Part shown: piece by piece, positions 1 through 14,300 of the stretch
Position numbering within the stretch: the first letter of the stretch is position 1
Layout of the letters: the number at the start of each line of letters is the position of its first letter
Assembly (NCBI GenBank): GCA_003993805.1
Contig: RSEF01000003.1
Coordinates: 65,022,291-65,086,290 of the forward strand
Reading direction: 5' to 3'
DNA length: 64,000 nucleotides
From: Himantopus leucocephalus
Taxonomy: Eukaryota; Chordata; Aves; Charadriiformes; Recurvirostridae
The notes under the pieces: generated by a model
Seen by the model: only the letters and a program-made list of their open reading frames with translations
Told to the model about the DNA's origin: nothing
Databases searched by the model: none
Translations under genes and position numbers: made by a program

Positions 1-3000
1 AGAAGAAAGGTATATTCATGGTAAAAGTTCATGCTACAATAATAACAACAAATAGACGTAATCCGACCCCGGATAAAATAAAGCAGGATAGAAAATTAAA
101 GTTTCTGGAAAGTAATAGGCACAGGGAAGACAGAAAAGCTTAATTAGGATCATGTAATGTGATTACCTGCTGGTGACTGGACCCACTTCTCAGGAGTCAT
201 CCATCCTATGATCTGACCCCAGTAACTCTTTATTCTGTTTCTGTTATAGATTGTTTCCATATGTAAATACCCTGCCTGTCACAGGGCAAGTTATCCCACA
301 GACATAGGAGATCAGTAAGAAAAATGTGGGAAGACCAGGTCCAGTAAACATAGACAGGTATTGGGATTTTCCTCTCTCCCATAAAGATTATGTTTGTGTT
401 GTTTTGCAATATCATTCAATTAAGAATAGATTCACGAATGCATGAGGAGCCAGTTGAAGAAGCAATAATTGTTCATTCTATTTTTAAATAGCAATGAAAG
501 CAATTTTCAACTGAAGCTCACATTATCATTGAATCTAATCAGCAGCACCTAACTTATTTCAAATAAGATCCTGCTTGTCAGTCCCAACCTCACTCTTTCT
601 AAGAGCTAGAAGGGAAACTTTGTGGAGATGCTGTCACAGCTCATTATAGCATTGCACAAGATTGACTATACCACAGTTCCATCAAGAGCTCTGAATTCAA
701 TTGCACAAATTTTAAAGATGGTAATAATAAAGTATTTATTATTACTAAGCAATATTAATGAATAGCGGAATTTCCATGTTTTAAGGGTTATGCTCAGACC
801 TAGCATCCTTTGATTATTTCTCTGACTTCTCTCAATACTAAACATTAATATATTGAGAAATTCCCATTTGCGTACTATAAAGGAAATATGTGAGAGCAGG
901 GTGAGAAAAGATGACCTTATCTTTCTGATTATTTAGAATTTCATTACTCACTAGTGATAAATACTAATGAACAGAGTGTGTTGATCTGTCAAAACAAGCT
1001 TCAAAAAATCTTAGTACCTCTTGATTCATCATCACTCTTTCAGTTTTTACATAAGATGACAATATTAATACCAGTCATGACATGGGATAAGTATGAATAC
1101 ACAGTATGGGTATATATGTGATAGGTCTATGTTGGGAGACAGGGCTTCCTAAAGGCTTACAAGTACGTTATAGAAAACACCTCTTAGGAATAAATTTGTA
1201 ATTTTATTTAATTCCCCAAGAAAATATTACAAATCTGAGACCAACTCGAAATCCTAGTTCACATGCTACGAGTTTACTTGTGACCTTCCCAGGCTGAGTG
1301 AGATATCTTCTATCTCCCATTTCCAATGATAAAACATTCCTCTCAGGGTCTTCATTACTCATATTAAATTTGTCACCTCTTCAAGAGAAAAGCAGTAATT
1401 ATCCTAGACATCTACATTTGGTAGAAAGAATTATATAGTAGTATGTCTGGTAATTTTTACGGAAAAAAATACCAGTTTATCTGAAACTCATTAAAGACTA
1501 AGAATGTGACAACAGTTTGTAAGAGTGATGCATTAATGAGAAGAGATAAGACAAAGAAGTCAAGTGTACGTTACATATGCCATTTCTAATACGGGTATTG
1601 ATCTCAGTTGCATCATATAAGTAAAAATATGGAGATATATGCAAAAAGAGGAAAATATAGCCCAGGATCTAGAAAACAAGCTTAGACAATTTTAGTTTCC
1701 TGATTGGGCCAAGTTTTCTTTTCTGACATATGGCAAGTCACTTATCACTGTTGTGCTTCAGACGGCAGTTTTATGATTGGCTTCAATGATTGCATATGGA
1801 AAATGCTGCCATTAGGAAACAGGAGAGGGAATGAGCAGCAGTTAAATCAGCTTAAGTTAACTATAGAACAACACCATCACCACCACATTTCTAAAATGGA
1901 TAGAACTGTTCTCCTCCACCTTATGTGGCATTGCAAAGAAAAAGATTCAGGTGCTGCAAAATAAGTGATGGGAACCATGACAAACATCATAAAGAAATAA
2001 AACACTGCTATAAAAGACAAAACTAATTTCTTAATAGAAATATATCTCAGAGGTTCGTTACATGGACAATATTCTCTATGCACCAGAAACTTAGTATTAA
2101 GCTTAGAGACCTACAGATGCCCTGCCATGCCATGTTAGGAATTAAATACAACAGGAATTAAAATCTATAGACAGCTATTTATAACCTTTTTTTACATAAA
2201 TTAGTCACTTGTTAGGTTATTCAGAAATAACATGACATACACTATGTCTCCACAGTGACATGAGCTTGGTAGAAATTTCTTTATTTTTCATGTGAAGGAT
2301 GCGTGAAGGAATCTGAATTGTTTACATATATTACCCCTAGCATACCAAACTCACTGCCAACTAAGTAAGAAAGAAAAATAAGTATTATAACAGCCTTCAG
2401 GTAACACATTAAATCTTTAACAACTTCTTTTTTACCTCATAAACAAATTTAATAATTGGTCTAGAAATGTAAAGTCATGCGAGCTTGAACCTTACAATGA
2501 GTTCTGCAAAGCTTGAGGATGTTGTTCACAGTTTTGCTTTTGCTCATTTTAGAAATAAGAAGCTATTGCACAATTCTAATGCAGGGCTAAACAGTAGGGT
2601 TCAGGAATCCCACAGTTTCACAGTTCAAGAACATTTATATACTGTGTTTGTTTTGTACCTATATTTTTCAAGAAAACTAAATATTAAAAACGGGACTCTC
2701 TTGTTCAATTTCAAAAAAGGAAAGTAAAGCAGCCAGAGCTCTGATGAATACGTAATAGAGGTCTCCAGGCATTTTACCAATAAAAACCTAAATTCAATCT
2801 ATTTGACTTGGTTTGTTGCACATCTGCACAAGATATAAATGTGATAGTGTTTTTTCCTGCTTTGTCAGTACAGTGTTCTCAAACAAGAGAGAGAATTAAT
2901 TAACTATGCAAGGAAATACTATGTGAAAGCAATGAGGACATCAGAGGAACCACTCCTGAGCAGCAGACATAATAAACCCATGCATATCTAATAAAACCAG

Positions 3001-4559
3001 CTGAAAGGCTGTGATAACAGGAAGGCAGGCTCCCATTCCACAATCCCCTGGAATTTCTGCTGCTAAGTGCTTAGATTATTCCTGCCCCGATCAGTGCAAT
3101 TTTAATAGGACACAATGCAACAACGTTAGCCTGAACTACTTAAGGCACAGATGAAACAGATTTTGCTCTTATGTTGGCACACGGCCATTCAGATGATGTT
3201 CTCTTCTTTACTTGCATCTTGCAGAGCTCTCTCTCTGTGCAGGTGGTAGCCATGCATTTTGTCCCGTAAACCTGAAGAAGTACTCTTTATACTCTTAAAT
3301 AGTAAAGTTCATTTCATTGACAGAACCTGACTTCTGTTTCGGGAAAAATGGGGTGAAATAGAAGATGCAGGGCTGAAGGGGAAACAAAAACATTACTCCA
3401 GTGGCTTTATCAGGTCTATACCCACTTAAAACTTTTAAGCTGTGCAAAGAGCTTGGGAAGAGGCAGCCTCTGTGCATAGTTTACAATCTTCCAGTACAAT
3501 CTTACAATCCTTCTGAAGTGCTTATGTGGACTAACAGTGATTCTTTTCAGAAGGGAGCCACATCCAATTTGTGCCTCGAATTTGTGCCAGCATTAGTTAC
3601 CACTGCAAACACGTCAGACACATACTCATCAGATCCTGATTTTCTTGAACAGTTACTGTACGGGTTGCACCACAGCAGCTCTTCTGTGTAATTCTTGCAC
3701 CAGGGCTCCTTTTCTCTAAAGCCATACTGGATAGCATAAACCAAATGCAGTAATTCAAACTGATACACGTAATTTCCATTTTTATATGCACAAAAGAACC
3801 TAACCATACAAGATTTAGGACAGTTTTCTTCAACTACATCGTGCCAAATGATTTCGGTATTGTTATTTTCCAGGTACTGACTAGGCCAAAACCAATGAAA
3901 AAATGTTCAGGCCACTTGGTCTATTAAATTGTAGGTAGGAAGTGGCGCAGACAAGCTTCTGTAATGAAGGAAACATTTGTTCTTAGATCAGAGTTTTGAT
4001 TAACTTTTCACTATTATTTTTATTTAATAAAACAAATTTATAGCGATTATTCAGAGAAAGGCTGACAAAATATTTTCACTTGCAAGATGTCAGGCTGAAT
4101 TCACACTCCAAACAAATCAACATTATCACTGACTGTTGACTGGAAGAAAAGGAAAATTAAAACCAGAAGAAATCACTACTTTATCTGATCAATATAAATT
4201 GATTTTAAATTCAATTATTAAAAAATCCCACACTTCAAATCTGTAAATTCAGCTTTAAAAATAGAAACAACCACTCTTAAGGAGAAGAGAAAAGCAAACT
4301 CTAGTTATTTATTCAAAGAGCAGTCATCCAAATTCTGTGTTGTTCTTTCCAGCCTAGTCTCATTCAGCTTTTGTCTTGATCTTTGCATCTGTGAAGCTAA
4401 GCAGTCTATACAAAAGAGCATAAAAGTTTATACTGCAGCATATATAATTTGATTAAAACACCAAAAAAATCTCAAGTGTACATGAAAAAGTATAAATTAA
4501 AAAGTTATGCAACTTACTAAGTGAAAAAGTGTAATATATGCAATAAACATATCTCTTAC
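1..4559 (-). other. LAMA2: LAMA2 intron (partial), downstream of the last visible exon
   Basis: AT-rich non-coding sequence following the donor at 4554-4559. No further laminin exon, RNA gene or recognisable mobile element was seen. Around 3547-3807 both strands carry overlapping open frames (up to 96 codons on the plus strand, 86 on the minus). I could not assign either to a family and treat them as chance or an old unrecognised repeat. Confidence 0.7.
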
Positions 4560-4687
4560 TTGTTAGAAGGTATATTTAGGGGGCAAGCACACAACTGACA
4601 GTCTTCAGCTGTCCCTTTAGTAGGATCACCATAGAAGCCAGGAAGACATCGATCACAATATGAACCACCTGTGTTGTGTTTGCAGTC
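4560..4687 (-). CDS. LAMA2: LAMA2 coding exon (LE module ending PLNIPSN)
   Basis: 128 nt: 42 codons plus two bases (starts phase 0, ends phase 2). The peptide begins DCKHNTGGSYCDRC and ends CACPLNIPSN. CLPGFYGDPTKGT and CQLCACPLNIPSN are standard laminin EGF-like strings; PLNIPSNNFSP is the known continuation in LAMA2, and the split AA at the exon end fits the next Asn. The acceptor is TTCTGTTTAG (4688-4697) and the donor GTAAGA (4554-4559). This is the last LAMA2 exon seen in the window. I looked through 1-4559 for the next one (expected to encode NFSPTCHL-like residues) and saw none, so it lies beyond the left edge. Confidence 0.95.
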
Positions 4688-7670
4688 CTAAACAGAACAT
4701 GAAAAGTACAAATTCACAATTAGAGAATTACATTTACATATGGAAAGTCCTTGAAGGTCATTAACCTAGCCCATCCTCTCCACAGGACTGTAAGAGGTCT
4801 GGGTCATATATTCTAATTTTCTGCTGCTGGATGAGAAATAGTTCTAGAGGTTAGCTATCACAATCAGCGCTTCATATGTGTCACGTATTTGTGATCTTTT
4901 GGATACGTTTTCTCTATGTAAAACAAAAAAGATTTAGCTGCAGACCTTTATCTTTCCACCACGCAACAGCTGCATTATTGTTTCAGCTTGCTTAAAGCAA
5001 AGCAACATTCAGAGCAGCACAAAACAGGTTTAGTATTGCAGTCTTGCAACAGGCCATATTTTGTGACAAACAGTTTTCAGATGTTGATCCCAGAAATACA
5101 GCTCAGACTACATAATTTATAAAAATGAATTATTACATTTCACATTTAAGTGCATTAGCTTTTTTTTGCAAGGTATATGGTTAGCAGTATACTAAACATA
5201 TTTGTGAACAATAGCAAAGCCTGAATTACTTAATTAATACTTATTTGCTAGAATAGCATCCAGACTATTTTATGAGTAGAAACAAGGATGAGTGTACTGT
5301 ATATAGGGCCCCATCCAACAGTTTGTGTTCCTCTACATGACTGGCTTTCCTAATAGAAGAGACAGTTTATCTGAGCATATGAAACATCCAACATAAAAAT
5401 GGCAGCACTAGATCTGCATTTTTGTATATAAACTTTGGCCTGATCTCAAATTAAAAGATCTTTTGGCAGCACAGGAATTGGTCCTCAGAGAAAAGACTTC
5501 CCACGATGACTTGTAAGAACCAAATTTTAAAGAGTAATTACCCTTTCTACTCTTCTTCCCTCTCACCATATAGGATTTAGAAATTCTAAATAATTTGGCA
5601 GGATCCATGATACCATGATAGGCTCAGAAAATTAGTCTCCTGGCTTAAACTCTTTCCTTTTTTTTTTTTTTGCCACATTTTTAGCATACCACACTATTCC
5701 TTTCAGTGCTATTTGCTACAAGATACCCAAGTGTAGCCCTTTCACAGTGTAAAAACAGAGAAAGCGCGATGAATGGTTTTGGCTCTTAAACACCATCTTG
5801 ATGTGCTTTGGTATAGACTGAAAAAGCATATGGCGACTTGAAAAGACCAAAATGAAAGCCATGAGAGAGATTTTATTTAATGAGGTATGTTTTGATCTGA
5901 TTTAGACAATGGGCCAGATCAAATCTAGAATCTGTTTCACCCAAGCTGCTGCCTAAGAACTTTTGAGTTTATTTTTTTTTAAGGTGTAGGTATTTCCACA
6001 CATGATTTAATTTAAAATATTTTTATGAACATTTCAAAATTGTTTTCTCATTTTAATAAGTCATGCATATGATACTGCATGGTTTTTGACAGCCTTACTG
6101 TCTGAAAGACGTAATGTATCCTCAATGAAGGATTAAAAAAAAAGCACTATTCTAAGGAATACTGATTTCTTCTTCACAACTTTCCAGGATTGCAATGATT
6201 TGTATGAAAGTTTTTTGCATTGTGCTCTGCATAGCCAGTACCATACATTTGGGCAGCTGAAAAAGCACAACGCCCTTTGCAGTCATGAGCTCACTGGAGT
6301 CAAAAGCACCTGTCTCCAGAAATGCTCTTTGCTGTTTAAAGGGTGCATTCTTATTGCTTGTGTATACAATCAGCATATCTTTGAAATGAAAGCATTAGTC
6401 ACAATATTATATTTTCACATATTTGGTAGATTGTGAGCTAATACCAACTATTGAGACTCTTAGTAAAATAAAATTATGGCTTTAGAATCATCAGCTGGGT
6501 TAAATTCAACTTCATTAGGTCATTTAAGTCCATTTGATTGTTACTTCAAGTGCTGTCATTCAAAAAGAATCTACTGGCCATACTGAAAAAGTAGCTGGGA
6601 ACATTAAGATATGCTTTTAAAAGAAGATGTGACAAAAATAATTTAAGTGTTTCAAAAGAAAAACCCTTTGCAATTCAAATTTTTTAAGGCATCATGTCAA
6701 ATTATTTGTACTTTTTCTGAAAAATAATGGATTGTTCTTTTGTGTTAAGTTTAGCTTTAAATATGCTCAGACATATCTTAATGTTTTTGAAGAATATGAA
6801 CGGCTTATATGTCAAGGATGTTATTAAAGTGAGAGGAGCTAACACACTATTTTAAAGCTACACATCTCTTACAGAGTGGCATTTGCAGTTTCTGCTTTTT
6901 TTTAAGTAAAAAAACCCAAACCTTCCATTTTGTAGGAAAACAATTCATGTTACAAAGAGCTGACCTTCTTCTCTTTGATGAATTATTTTCTGAAATTCTA
7001 ATGTCAGTCATTTCCATGTTCTGTGTCTAATTCTCCTCAATCCAGATCTGTGTATCTGCTTACTTCCTCACTATGAATAAATAAATTTAAGAACAAAAAA
7101 TAAAAGAACCCCACACATATAGTACCAAAATCTGAGCATATGTTGTACTGTGTATATATTAGAGTTTAGCTGAGAAATAACGATCTTGTGTAGTTTTATA
7201 CTTTTCTCCCTGAGTCAGTCTGGATTTTGCAGGACAAAGAACGAGGATTATGTAGTACATAGATGTGACATAAGTTGCCTGTTCTCTTCAGTGATACATT
7301 AGAATTTATACTATTTTGCCAAATTTATAGATCACTTTAAGTACTGAAGTAGATGACTTATTAGCCCTTCTGAAGATATTATCAATAGTAATGAAAAGTT
7401 TGTGTTTTCTTAATATCAATCGGTTGAATCTCAGCTTGAAACTTGACAAAGGTACAGCAATGGTTTTGAGCATCATCTAGTTTGAGCAATGTCTAATTAT
7501 ACTGAGATTATTTCCTTAAAACATGCTTAAGCCTGTGAAGTCTTAATTTCCTGTTCATAGGAACATTTAATTATTTTTTTTTTTTGTGTCATGAGATGGG
7601 GTATAGAGAAGACCATGATCAACTGTCCCTAACCTGCTTGGTACATTACATATGCCTTCTTTTTATTTTC

Positions 7671-7748
7671 TTGGAAACATATTTTGCTCCAACATACTGA
7701 TCTATTCCCTTGGAGATATAGTTTGTTCCAACACATTGATCTAGTGGT
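7671..7748. repeat. Imperfect 39-bp tandem duplication
   Basis: Two adjacent copies: TTGGAAACATATTTTGCTCC then AACATACTGATCTATTC, and TTGGAGATATAGTTTGTTCC then AACACATTGATCTAGTG. About ten mismatches, so not recent. Confidence 0.85.
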
Positions 7749-8877
7749 TTTGGTAAAATCAATGCCTTGTTCCATAGACCCATAGACTTAGTGGCCAGGA
7801 ACGATTTTATGCTCAAATCTTTATGCTTTCAAATTCCAGGTACTGGATCTCAAACTATTTTGACTGCACCAATATTCTGGATGTCTTTTATCTCCAAACA
7901 CCATTAAACTTCAGTTAGACAACCTCTGAGTACGCAAGACTGTGGAATTTATTTTTGTCCAAAATTTTATGTACGACTCAGACATTATTGCACAAAGACT
8001 TTATTGCTGATGTCCTGGAGTGTGTTTTCCACCATTTCCCACCGAGCCAGCTCTCCCCGTCTTGGAAGAAACCAAATGGAAATTTTTATGCCTGATATCA
8101 GGGAACCCTAAATTCACACTGAAATACACTCCTGCTTCACTGCATATGCAGCTGAGTGTATAGCAATATGGAAAGAAACAGTCTGACTAGAAGGCTAGTG
8201 ATGAAAATAAAACTTTAGTCAGGACATATGACTGAGTCCAAGATAGTGCCTTTGGCACGCTGCTGCCGTTCCTCAGGATATCTGTCACAGAGACAACCAG
8301 GGAAGCTGCTAGTTTAAGCTCGTTAAAGAAAGCAGAAAAGGTGAGCCTGGGTGCCTATTTTAGTATATTCCCTGGCCATGGAGACCAGACAATGGTATTG
8401 AGTCTTTGGGAGCATGAATATGCTCTTCTGGCATTTTCAAACTACCGTAATGTCAAGATTACATGGACAATTCCCTTTCCTGGTGTTACAAATGCAATCA
8501 GGATGCTGCAGAGGCTTTACGTAATTTTCTCCTGTGGTATAGCCTATACTGCATTTAGCTTGGGATCTATCATTTTGTTACTGTGTATATGAAGACGGGC
8601 GAAGACATTTTGTCACTCCTGTGATGAACACTGTCTAAAGCACATGTCCGCTAGCTCTGACACAGGCCTCAATCTACATGGTATGTAGGAATAAAACACT
8701 AAATGGATGCCACTGGGGAGAGCCCCCTTAGCCATTTGAGCATATCTTAAGGGAGAAAGATCTGCGTTCTCTGAGCTTACTAATGGGAAGGTAGTGTTCT
8801 GCAATGAATGAAACACCTTGAAATGTATTTGCTTTTCACAAGGTTTAGGTTTAACCAACCTCCTAAAGCTACCGTAA

Positions 8878-8880
<3 letters not shown>

Positions 8881-8913
<33 letters not shown>
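8881..8913. repeat. TG dinucleotide microsatellite
   Basis: Sixteen and a half uninterrupted TG units. On the minus strand it would encode a Thr-His run in the open frame 8613-8981, which is therefore an artefact. Confidence 0.98.
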
Positions 8914-8915
<2 letters not shown>

Positions 8916-11187
8916 CACTACAAAAGAGTATTTCTGAATGTTAGAACTTGCCCTATGTACCAAAGCAGTTATGTATATCACAATGGTAACGAGAATGATG
9001 TATCATGCAGCTCTATATGGTTGCTGTGGGGATCAAAGGGCTTTGCAGGTTACTGCAAGATACGCGTGAAAATGAGCTTTTTATACAGGCCTATGTCGAA
9101 GCAGATGATTTGAGCTTTTATCATGAGTCAAAAACATATTTCAGCTGCTTTTCAACTACATTTCAAAGCTAAGGAAGAGCAAAAAGAAGTATCATATCAG
9201 TAAATTAGGTGCCTAAATTGTCTGTTGTATTACTGAAAAAACACCATGAATAATAATAAGGCGGCCAAAAGGCTGTGTAAACCTCAATAGAAAGAATGCC
9301 TTTGATGTGAAACATTTCTCTTTTTCAGCATTCAGACTTCTCTCTCTTTCACTTCAAAAGGCTTATGATCCAAATTGAACAGCAGCATTTAATAGCCTGC
9401 ATGGATACTAACCAATCTAACTTCACTTACAGTTTTTTCAAAGTAAGCTGCAAGAAAATCCAGAACTGATTTTAAGCTCCCTGTGCGCCTCTTCTTTATA
9501 GGATGATCTAGCATAAGCTCAGACAGAACACATAAAATACAGAATGCTTGATAACGCATATAAATTAAAGTACATTTTCAACTGGTTATTTTCCACTTCC
9601 TTGTGAGTACTGTGTTATCTTTACACCAGCAGCCTTGAAACATCAGAAGGGGGAGCTCTACTGTCTCAGTCAATAGTTCACATCAGCTGAAAAGTGAAAA
9701 ACCAGTACAGTATGCAACTATACGGCCTTCTCTCACATCTGGGCCGGTGCTATAGACAAAAATAAAGAGGGAACTTGTGCAAGGTCTAAAACTTGAAGAC
9801 ACAGAAGCAAGCAACCTTGGAACTCACATCTGGCTATGCACCCCTAAGCAAAATAGTCAATAGTTATGATATACCTTAAATAGGATTCTCCCTTCCCTTT
9901 CTTTCCTGTTAATTGATTTTATCCCACACTGATGTTACAGACATCATAGCCGGAGGCTACAGTCGTTAAGGCAAGAAATTTTATCTTTGTCGAGAAACAC
10001 AAATCCGTATTACCCTAGTGATAAATATTTTCATTGCATGTAAGCGAATGATTCAAAACATGACTGTCATATCATACATATTTTTCATCCTAGGTACTTC
10101 TTTAAGGCTTACAGTATAATTAAATTGAGAATCATTTTAAACTTCTATTCATGAAGAAGCAATTTGAAAAATTCACTGATCCACACATTAAGGATATCTT
10201 GTTTTGCACTGCAGTGCAATTAAACGTCTTGTATGGGCAAAACAGGAAGACCAGTGATAATTCTAAGTGCCAAATTACATTGCAAGAAGCTTGAATTTTC
10301 ATTTTGGATTTTTCCCAGCAGCTTTTTCTTAAGGAAATAAAAGGGAACATTTAGAAACATGCACAATACAGAGTCTGCTTGAAATTCTGCAGGGAAATGA
10401 GAGTATGATATCCCACTAAACTGGCACTGGCTCAAATTGTGTTTCTGCAAGACTAATGAAATGAGAAATGTTGTTTCAAGCTTCATGCCATGTCAGACAA
10501 TACAAAACTGAAAATGCCCTTGAGTTAATCAGAACAGTCTATTCAGCATAATTCACCCACTCCAAAAGGCTACTGAATGGGTGGGAAATAGTGGTGTGCT
10601 GGTAGGCTTGCTATGAAAAATATCACAGATTTAACTGCTGAATTAGGAGGCAACTACATAAAATCTCCACAGCCTATAAGGAAAAAAAGTTGATTTAGCC
10701 AAAATCATATGCTTTTATTATTTTTTAAAGTACAATTTATTAAGTGTTTCTTCAAGGAATTTAGATGAAGGAAGCCATTAACAATATCTTCTTGTCACAC
10801 TAGAACAGAATTTACAAAGTTACCTGCTACATGCTATAAATTAAATACATCGCAGGAGACAGATGGGAGGGGGAGAAAAATCTCTCATGGAAGAATATTG
10901 ATATATGTGCTGCTTTCTGCATGCCATACCTTATACTATTGATTCTATTTCAAAACATAAATCCTATATGAATAAAAAATTCCTTTCGTTTAACTGTAGA
11001 AGCTACCGTATCTTGGTGTGAGGGGATCCTTAACTTCATCAACAGTTCAACATAAAGATCTTTTCTGTTAATTGCTGGGTTTTTTTCTCCTTGAGTATTT
11101 CAGGTCTCAGAGGTTGTTAATTCAATTGCATAGGTATATTGAACTGATGTTGGCCATCTCCATCAAGTTTCCTGTAGTGACACTTAC

Positions 11188-11301
11188 CAGGCATTCCCCT
11201 GTGATATCATCACACAATTCTGCATGACCAAAGCATGTACATGGTGCACAGACTCCACCGAAAATTGTGCCATTCACACGCCGGTGTTGAGGCCAGCAAG
11301 A
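11188..11301 (-). CDS. LAMA2: LAMA2 coding exon (LE module after L4)
   Basis: 114 nt, 38 codons, phase 0 at both ends. The peptide begins SCWPQHRRVNGTIFGG and ends CDDITGECL. HRRVNGTIFGG is highly characteristic of LAMA2 at this position and contains an N-G-T glycosylation sequon; CAPCTCFGHAELCDD supplies the cysteines of the following laminin EGF-like repeat. The acceptor is TTATCTTGCAG (11302-11312) and the donor is GTAAGT (11182-11187). Joined upstream it reads TSCE-SCWPQ, and downstream GECL-DCKHNTGG, so the LE cysteine spacing is intact. The exon is short but unambiguous by motif, phase and splice sites. Confidence 0.96.
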
Positions 11302-14300
11302 CTGCAAGATAAATTAGATAAAAACTTAAACTCTCGCTTGAACAGGGAAAGGAACATGATTTTTAAAATGTTGTTGAATTTGATACCTGCACACACAAAA
11401 CCATACTTGTCAAATTAAAATACCAGCAGTTCTCTAGAAATCTGTTCTTCCTGGTGCTATGGCTTTGCACTGACCTTAGCCTTATTGGCAGGTGTGAGAT
11501 TAGAGGAAGCATTAACTTGATCATTCTTCTGAAATGGTAAAATAAAGCAGAGAAATGAAGAACTGAAGTATGACAGCGTCAAAGCAAGAGGTACAGATTG
11601 AAAAATAGCCAGAAGGCAAAATACTGAAGAAGAGAGAAGGAGGGAAGAAAACCCCAAAACAACAACTTCTCTGAGAAGTTCAGCTGCAAAGAGCAATCAA
11701 AATACCATTTAGTCTTTCTTGTTTGGAGTCTTAACAAAAAGGTACGCTGAAAAAAAGCCATCCTTTTATTTACAAATTGTGCTTCTTAAATATAAGGTAT
11801 AGTCATTTCCCCTTAAGATGGTGCTCCGATTTTTTATTTTTTGTTAAATTCAGATCAATATTAAATGCATGGCCAGTTTTTCCTTAGAAAAGGTGACATC
11901 GTACAATTGTGATTCATCAGCAAAAATTCAGCTATTAAATTTCTTCATAATAAGATGTCAAGCAGCAGTCTTCCTTACTATATATCTCACAAATGGCTTT
12001 ATAGTTTTTGCAAACTATCTTTCCTCAATAAGAATGCTCATGTGATCTAAGGATTTTGCATAACATTAAAAAGTGCATGACAGAGTGTTGACCTTCAAAA
12101 GCATCTGGCTAATACAAAGAGAAAGTTTTGTAGTGCTAGAATACTCAAAGTTACATTAAATAAAGAAAATCCCCTCCCCTTCACGTACACTCTTCAAAAA
12201 GGTAACAGGAAGATTCTCCTTTATAAAAGTACAATGTCCCTTTTTGTCTTACTCCTGCAAAACGTGAACGTAATTTGAAAATGAATTGAAATTATTCTTT
12301 TTTTTAAAAAAATCCAAAACCTGAGACATTATCCTTATTTTTCCTTCTTTTTATTCTAACAAAACCCATAAATACTAAAAATTAAAATTCAGCATTATAA
12401 AATCTAGAAAAGAAGAGCAGGTTAAAAGAAATTGCCCTATTTTATTTCTGTGGCATGAGATGCAACTGCCTCAGCTGTTTCTGTATAAATCTATAAATCT
12501 TTTTCCTCTTTCGCTGGTTCTGAAAAGAATGATCTCATGCACAGATATACATGACATTGCACAAAAGATAAAGCTCCAAAAGCCACTAATTCTAAGGACT
12601 TAGACATGGAATATCAACAGCAAGGCTTAGAACAGAACTAAAATAAAAGATTACAGATTGAGATAATAAGAAAAGAAATTATGTAAATTTCAAAAGTCAG
12701 GAGAGTTCTTGACCATCATAGTGATGCAAGTTAAACACAACTTCTACCCCAGTATAAGTAAAAGAGTAGATAGAAACAAGTCTGGTGGAGAAGAGCAATT
12801 AGATGTGAAGATGTTGACGAATAAGGGCCAGAAGATTGACACGAGTAGAGCAAAGTAACTACCACAAACTAGTCCAATTGGTATTTGAAATTTAAAATTT
12901 CATCTGCTTTACCTATGTTTATGTTTGTTCATTTCTCAGATATACTAGCAAAGACATAATAATTTTCTTTGACTAGAATCTTACGGAAAATTAATTCCAA
13001 ATTTGTGTAATGCAAGAATTTCATAAAAGACAGCATATTTTAAATGGAATTGGTTGTCCTCTGAAGACAGATCATGCCAAAACATTCACATCTAGAAAAT
13101 AAGTAAATAATGGTTGGTTTTAGTGCTGCAGATTCTATGCCAGGTACCACAACACCATTATGCAGGAAATAAACACATATGTTAAATTAAGAAGAGAAAA
13201 TGAAATGGAAAACCTGCACAAAATCAATAAAAATGAAACTCTGCTAGGTGGAAACTGGAAGAATCAAAGTGTTGGACAAGGTAAAAAGCATTCAGAAGAA
13301 ACAAATGTGGTATTCAAAAAAACCCCACATTTTCAATTTACCTTTCCATACTTTCTCAACTACTAGTTTGCCTGGAAATCTAAAACTTCACTGTTGTTTT
13401 TTTCTTGCTTGTCCTTGGTATAAAAAGCACAACCGTCCACTCAGAACACTAAAATATTTCCCCATTTTTTTCTGTCAAGCACAACTGTTCAATGCATATC
13501 ATATGTTGAACCTCTGCTACAAAAGACTTATGAGAAATGAATTCAGAAAGGCGTGGAAACTAAAACTTAACTGTATCATTGTTATCATAAGATAGGCCAG
13601 CTTTGTCAAATGGCATTTCTGAGCTGTCCAAAATGCTCTGAAATTCAGTGAGAGGACACAGGAAAAGTGTGCTTATGCAAACGTTCATCATATCTTCTTG
13701 GCCTTCAGTCTTGGGAGGAAAACCAACATACAGGTAGGGACTCCAATACGGTTTAAGTTCAATAGGTCTGTGGTTAGCACTCAGCCAGGGCAGGAATCAA
13801 AGAGTGTCCATGCAGCTACCTATATATGTACTTTGTATCGTGGAATATGATCTTAAGCACACATCACATTTCACGGACTGTTTTGAATTGGAGAGAAGGT
13901 TTAGCATTGAAGGACACAACATTGGACAGAGAATTTCAGCAACACCGAGGCAGGAATTCTACCCAAGTCCTTCAGCTTCTACAACAAAAGTAGATATTGA
14001 AACATCTGCAATCAGGGCCTTTCCAACTGCTTTCTGGGAAATCACACCTAAATCTGAATTGAGAGGAAAAAAGGACAAGTAAAAAAAAAGTGTGAAGCAC
14101 AATGACACTTCATCCAGCTTTTGTCTTCAAATAATTGAACAGACAGACAATGGTTAGACTCCAAAATTATTTCTCAGCCAAGGTAGGCAATATTCTTCTC
14201 CAGTTTTGTTTTTTTTTTTTTCTGTCTGTACCATTTTGGAACTGATAGGAATATCCATTAATTCCTTCAGGCCTTCTTTCTACATTAGTTTATCTAGCCC

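Larger units (their letters stand above)
4688..11187 (-). other. LAMA2: LAMA2 intron, 6.5 kb
   Basis: Intron bounded by GTAAGT on the upstream-exon side (11182-11187) and TTCTGTTTAG on the downstream-exon side (4688-4697). It contains a TG microsatellite (8881-8913) and a 39-bp imperfect tandem duplication (7671-7748). The text near 4740-4800 faintly resembles an antisense CR1 tail but is too decayed to call. Nothing else is supported. Confidence 0.8.

Noticed and set aside
8613..8981. 122-codon minus-strand frame
   Set aside because: Kept open by the TG microsatellite, which encodes a Thr-His run; the rest is low-similarity intron.
13248..14082. Two plus-strand frames of 115 and 92 codons
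   Set aside because: No recognisable domain, no flanking splice or promoter logic, inside an intron of the opposite-strand gene.
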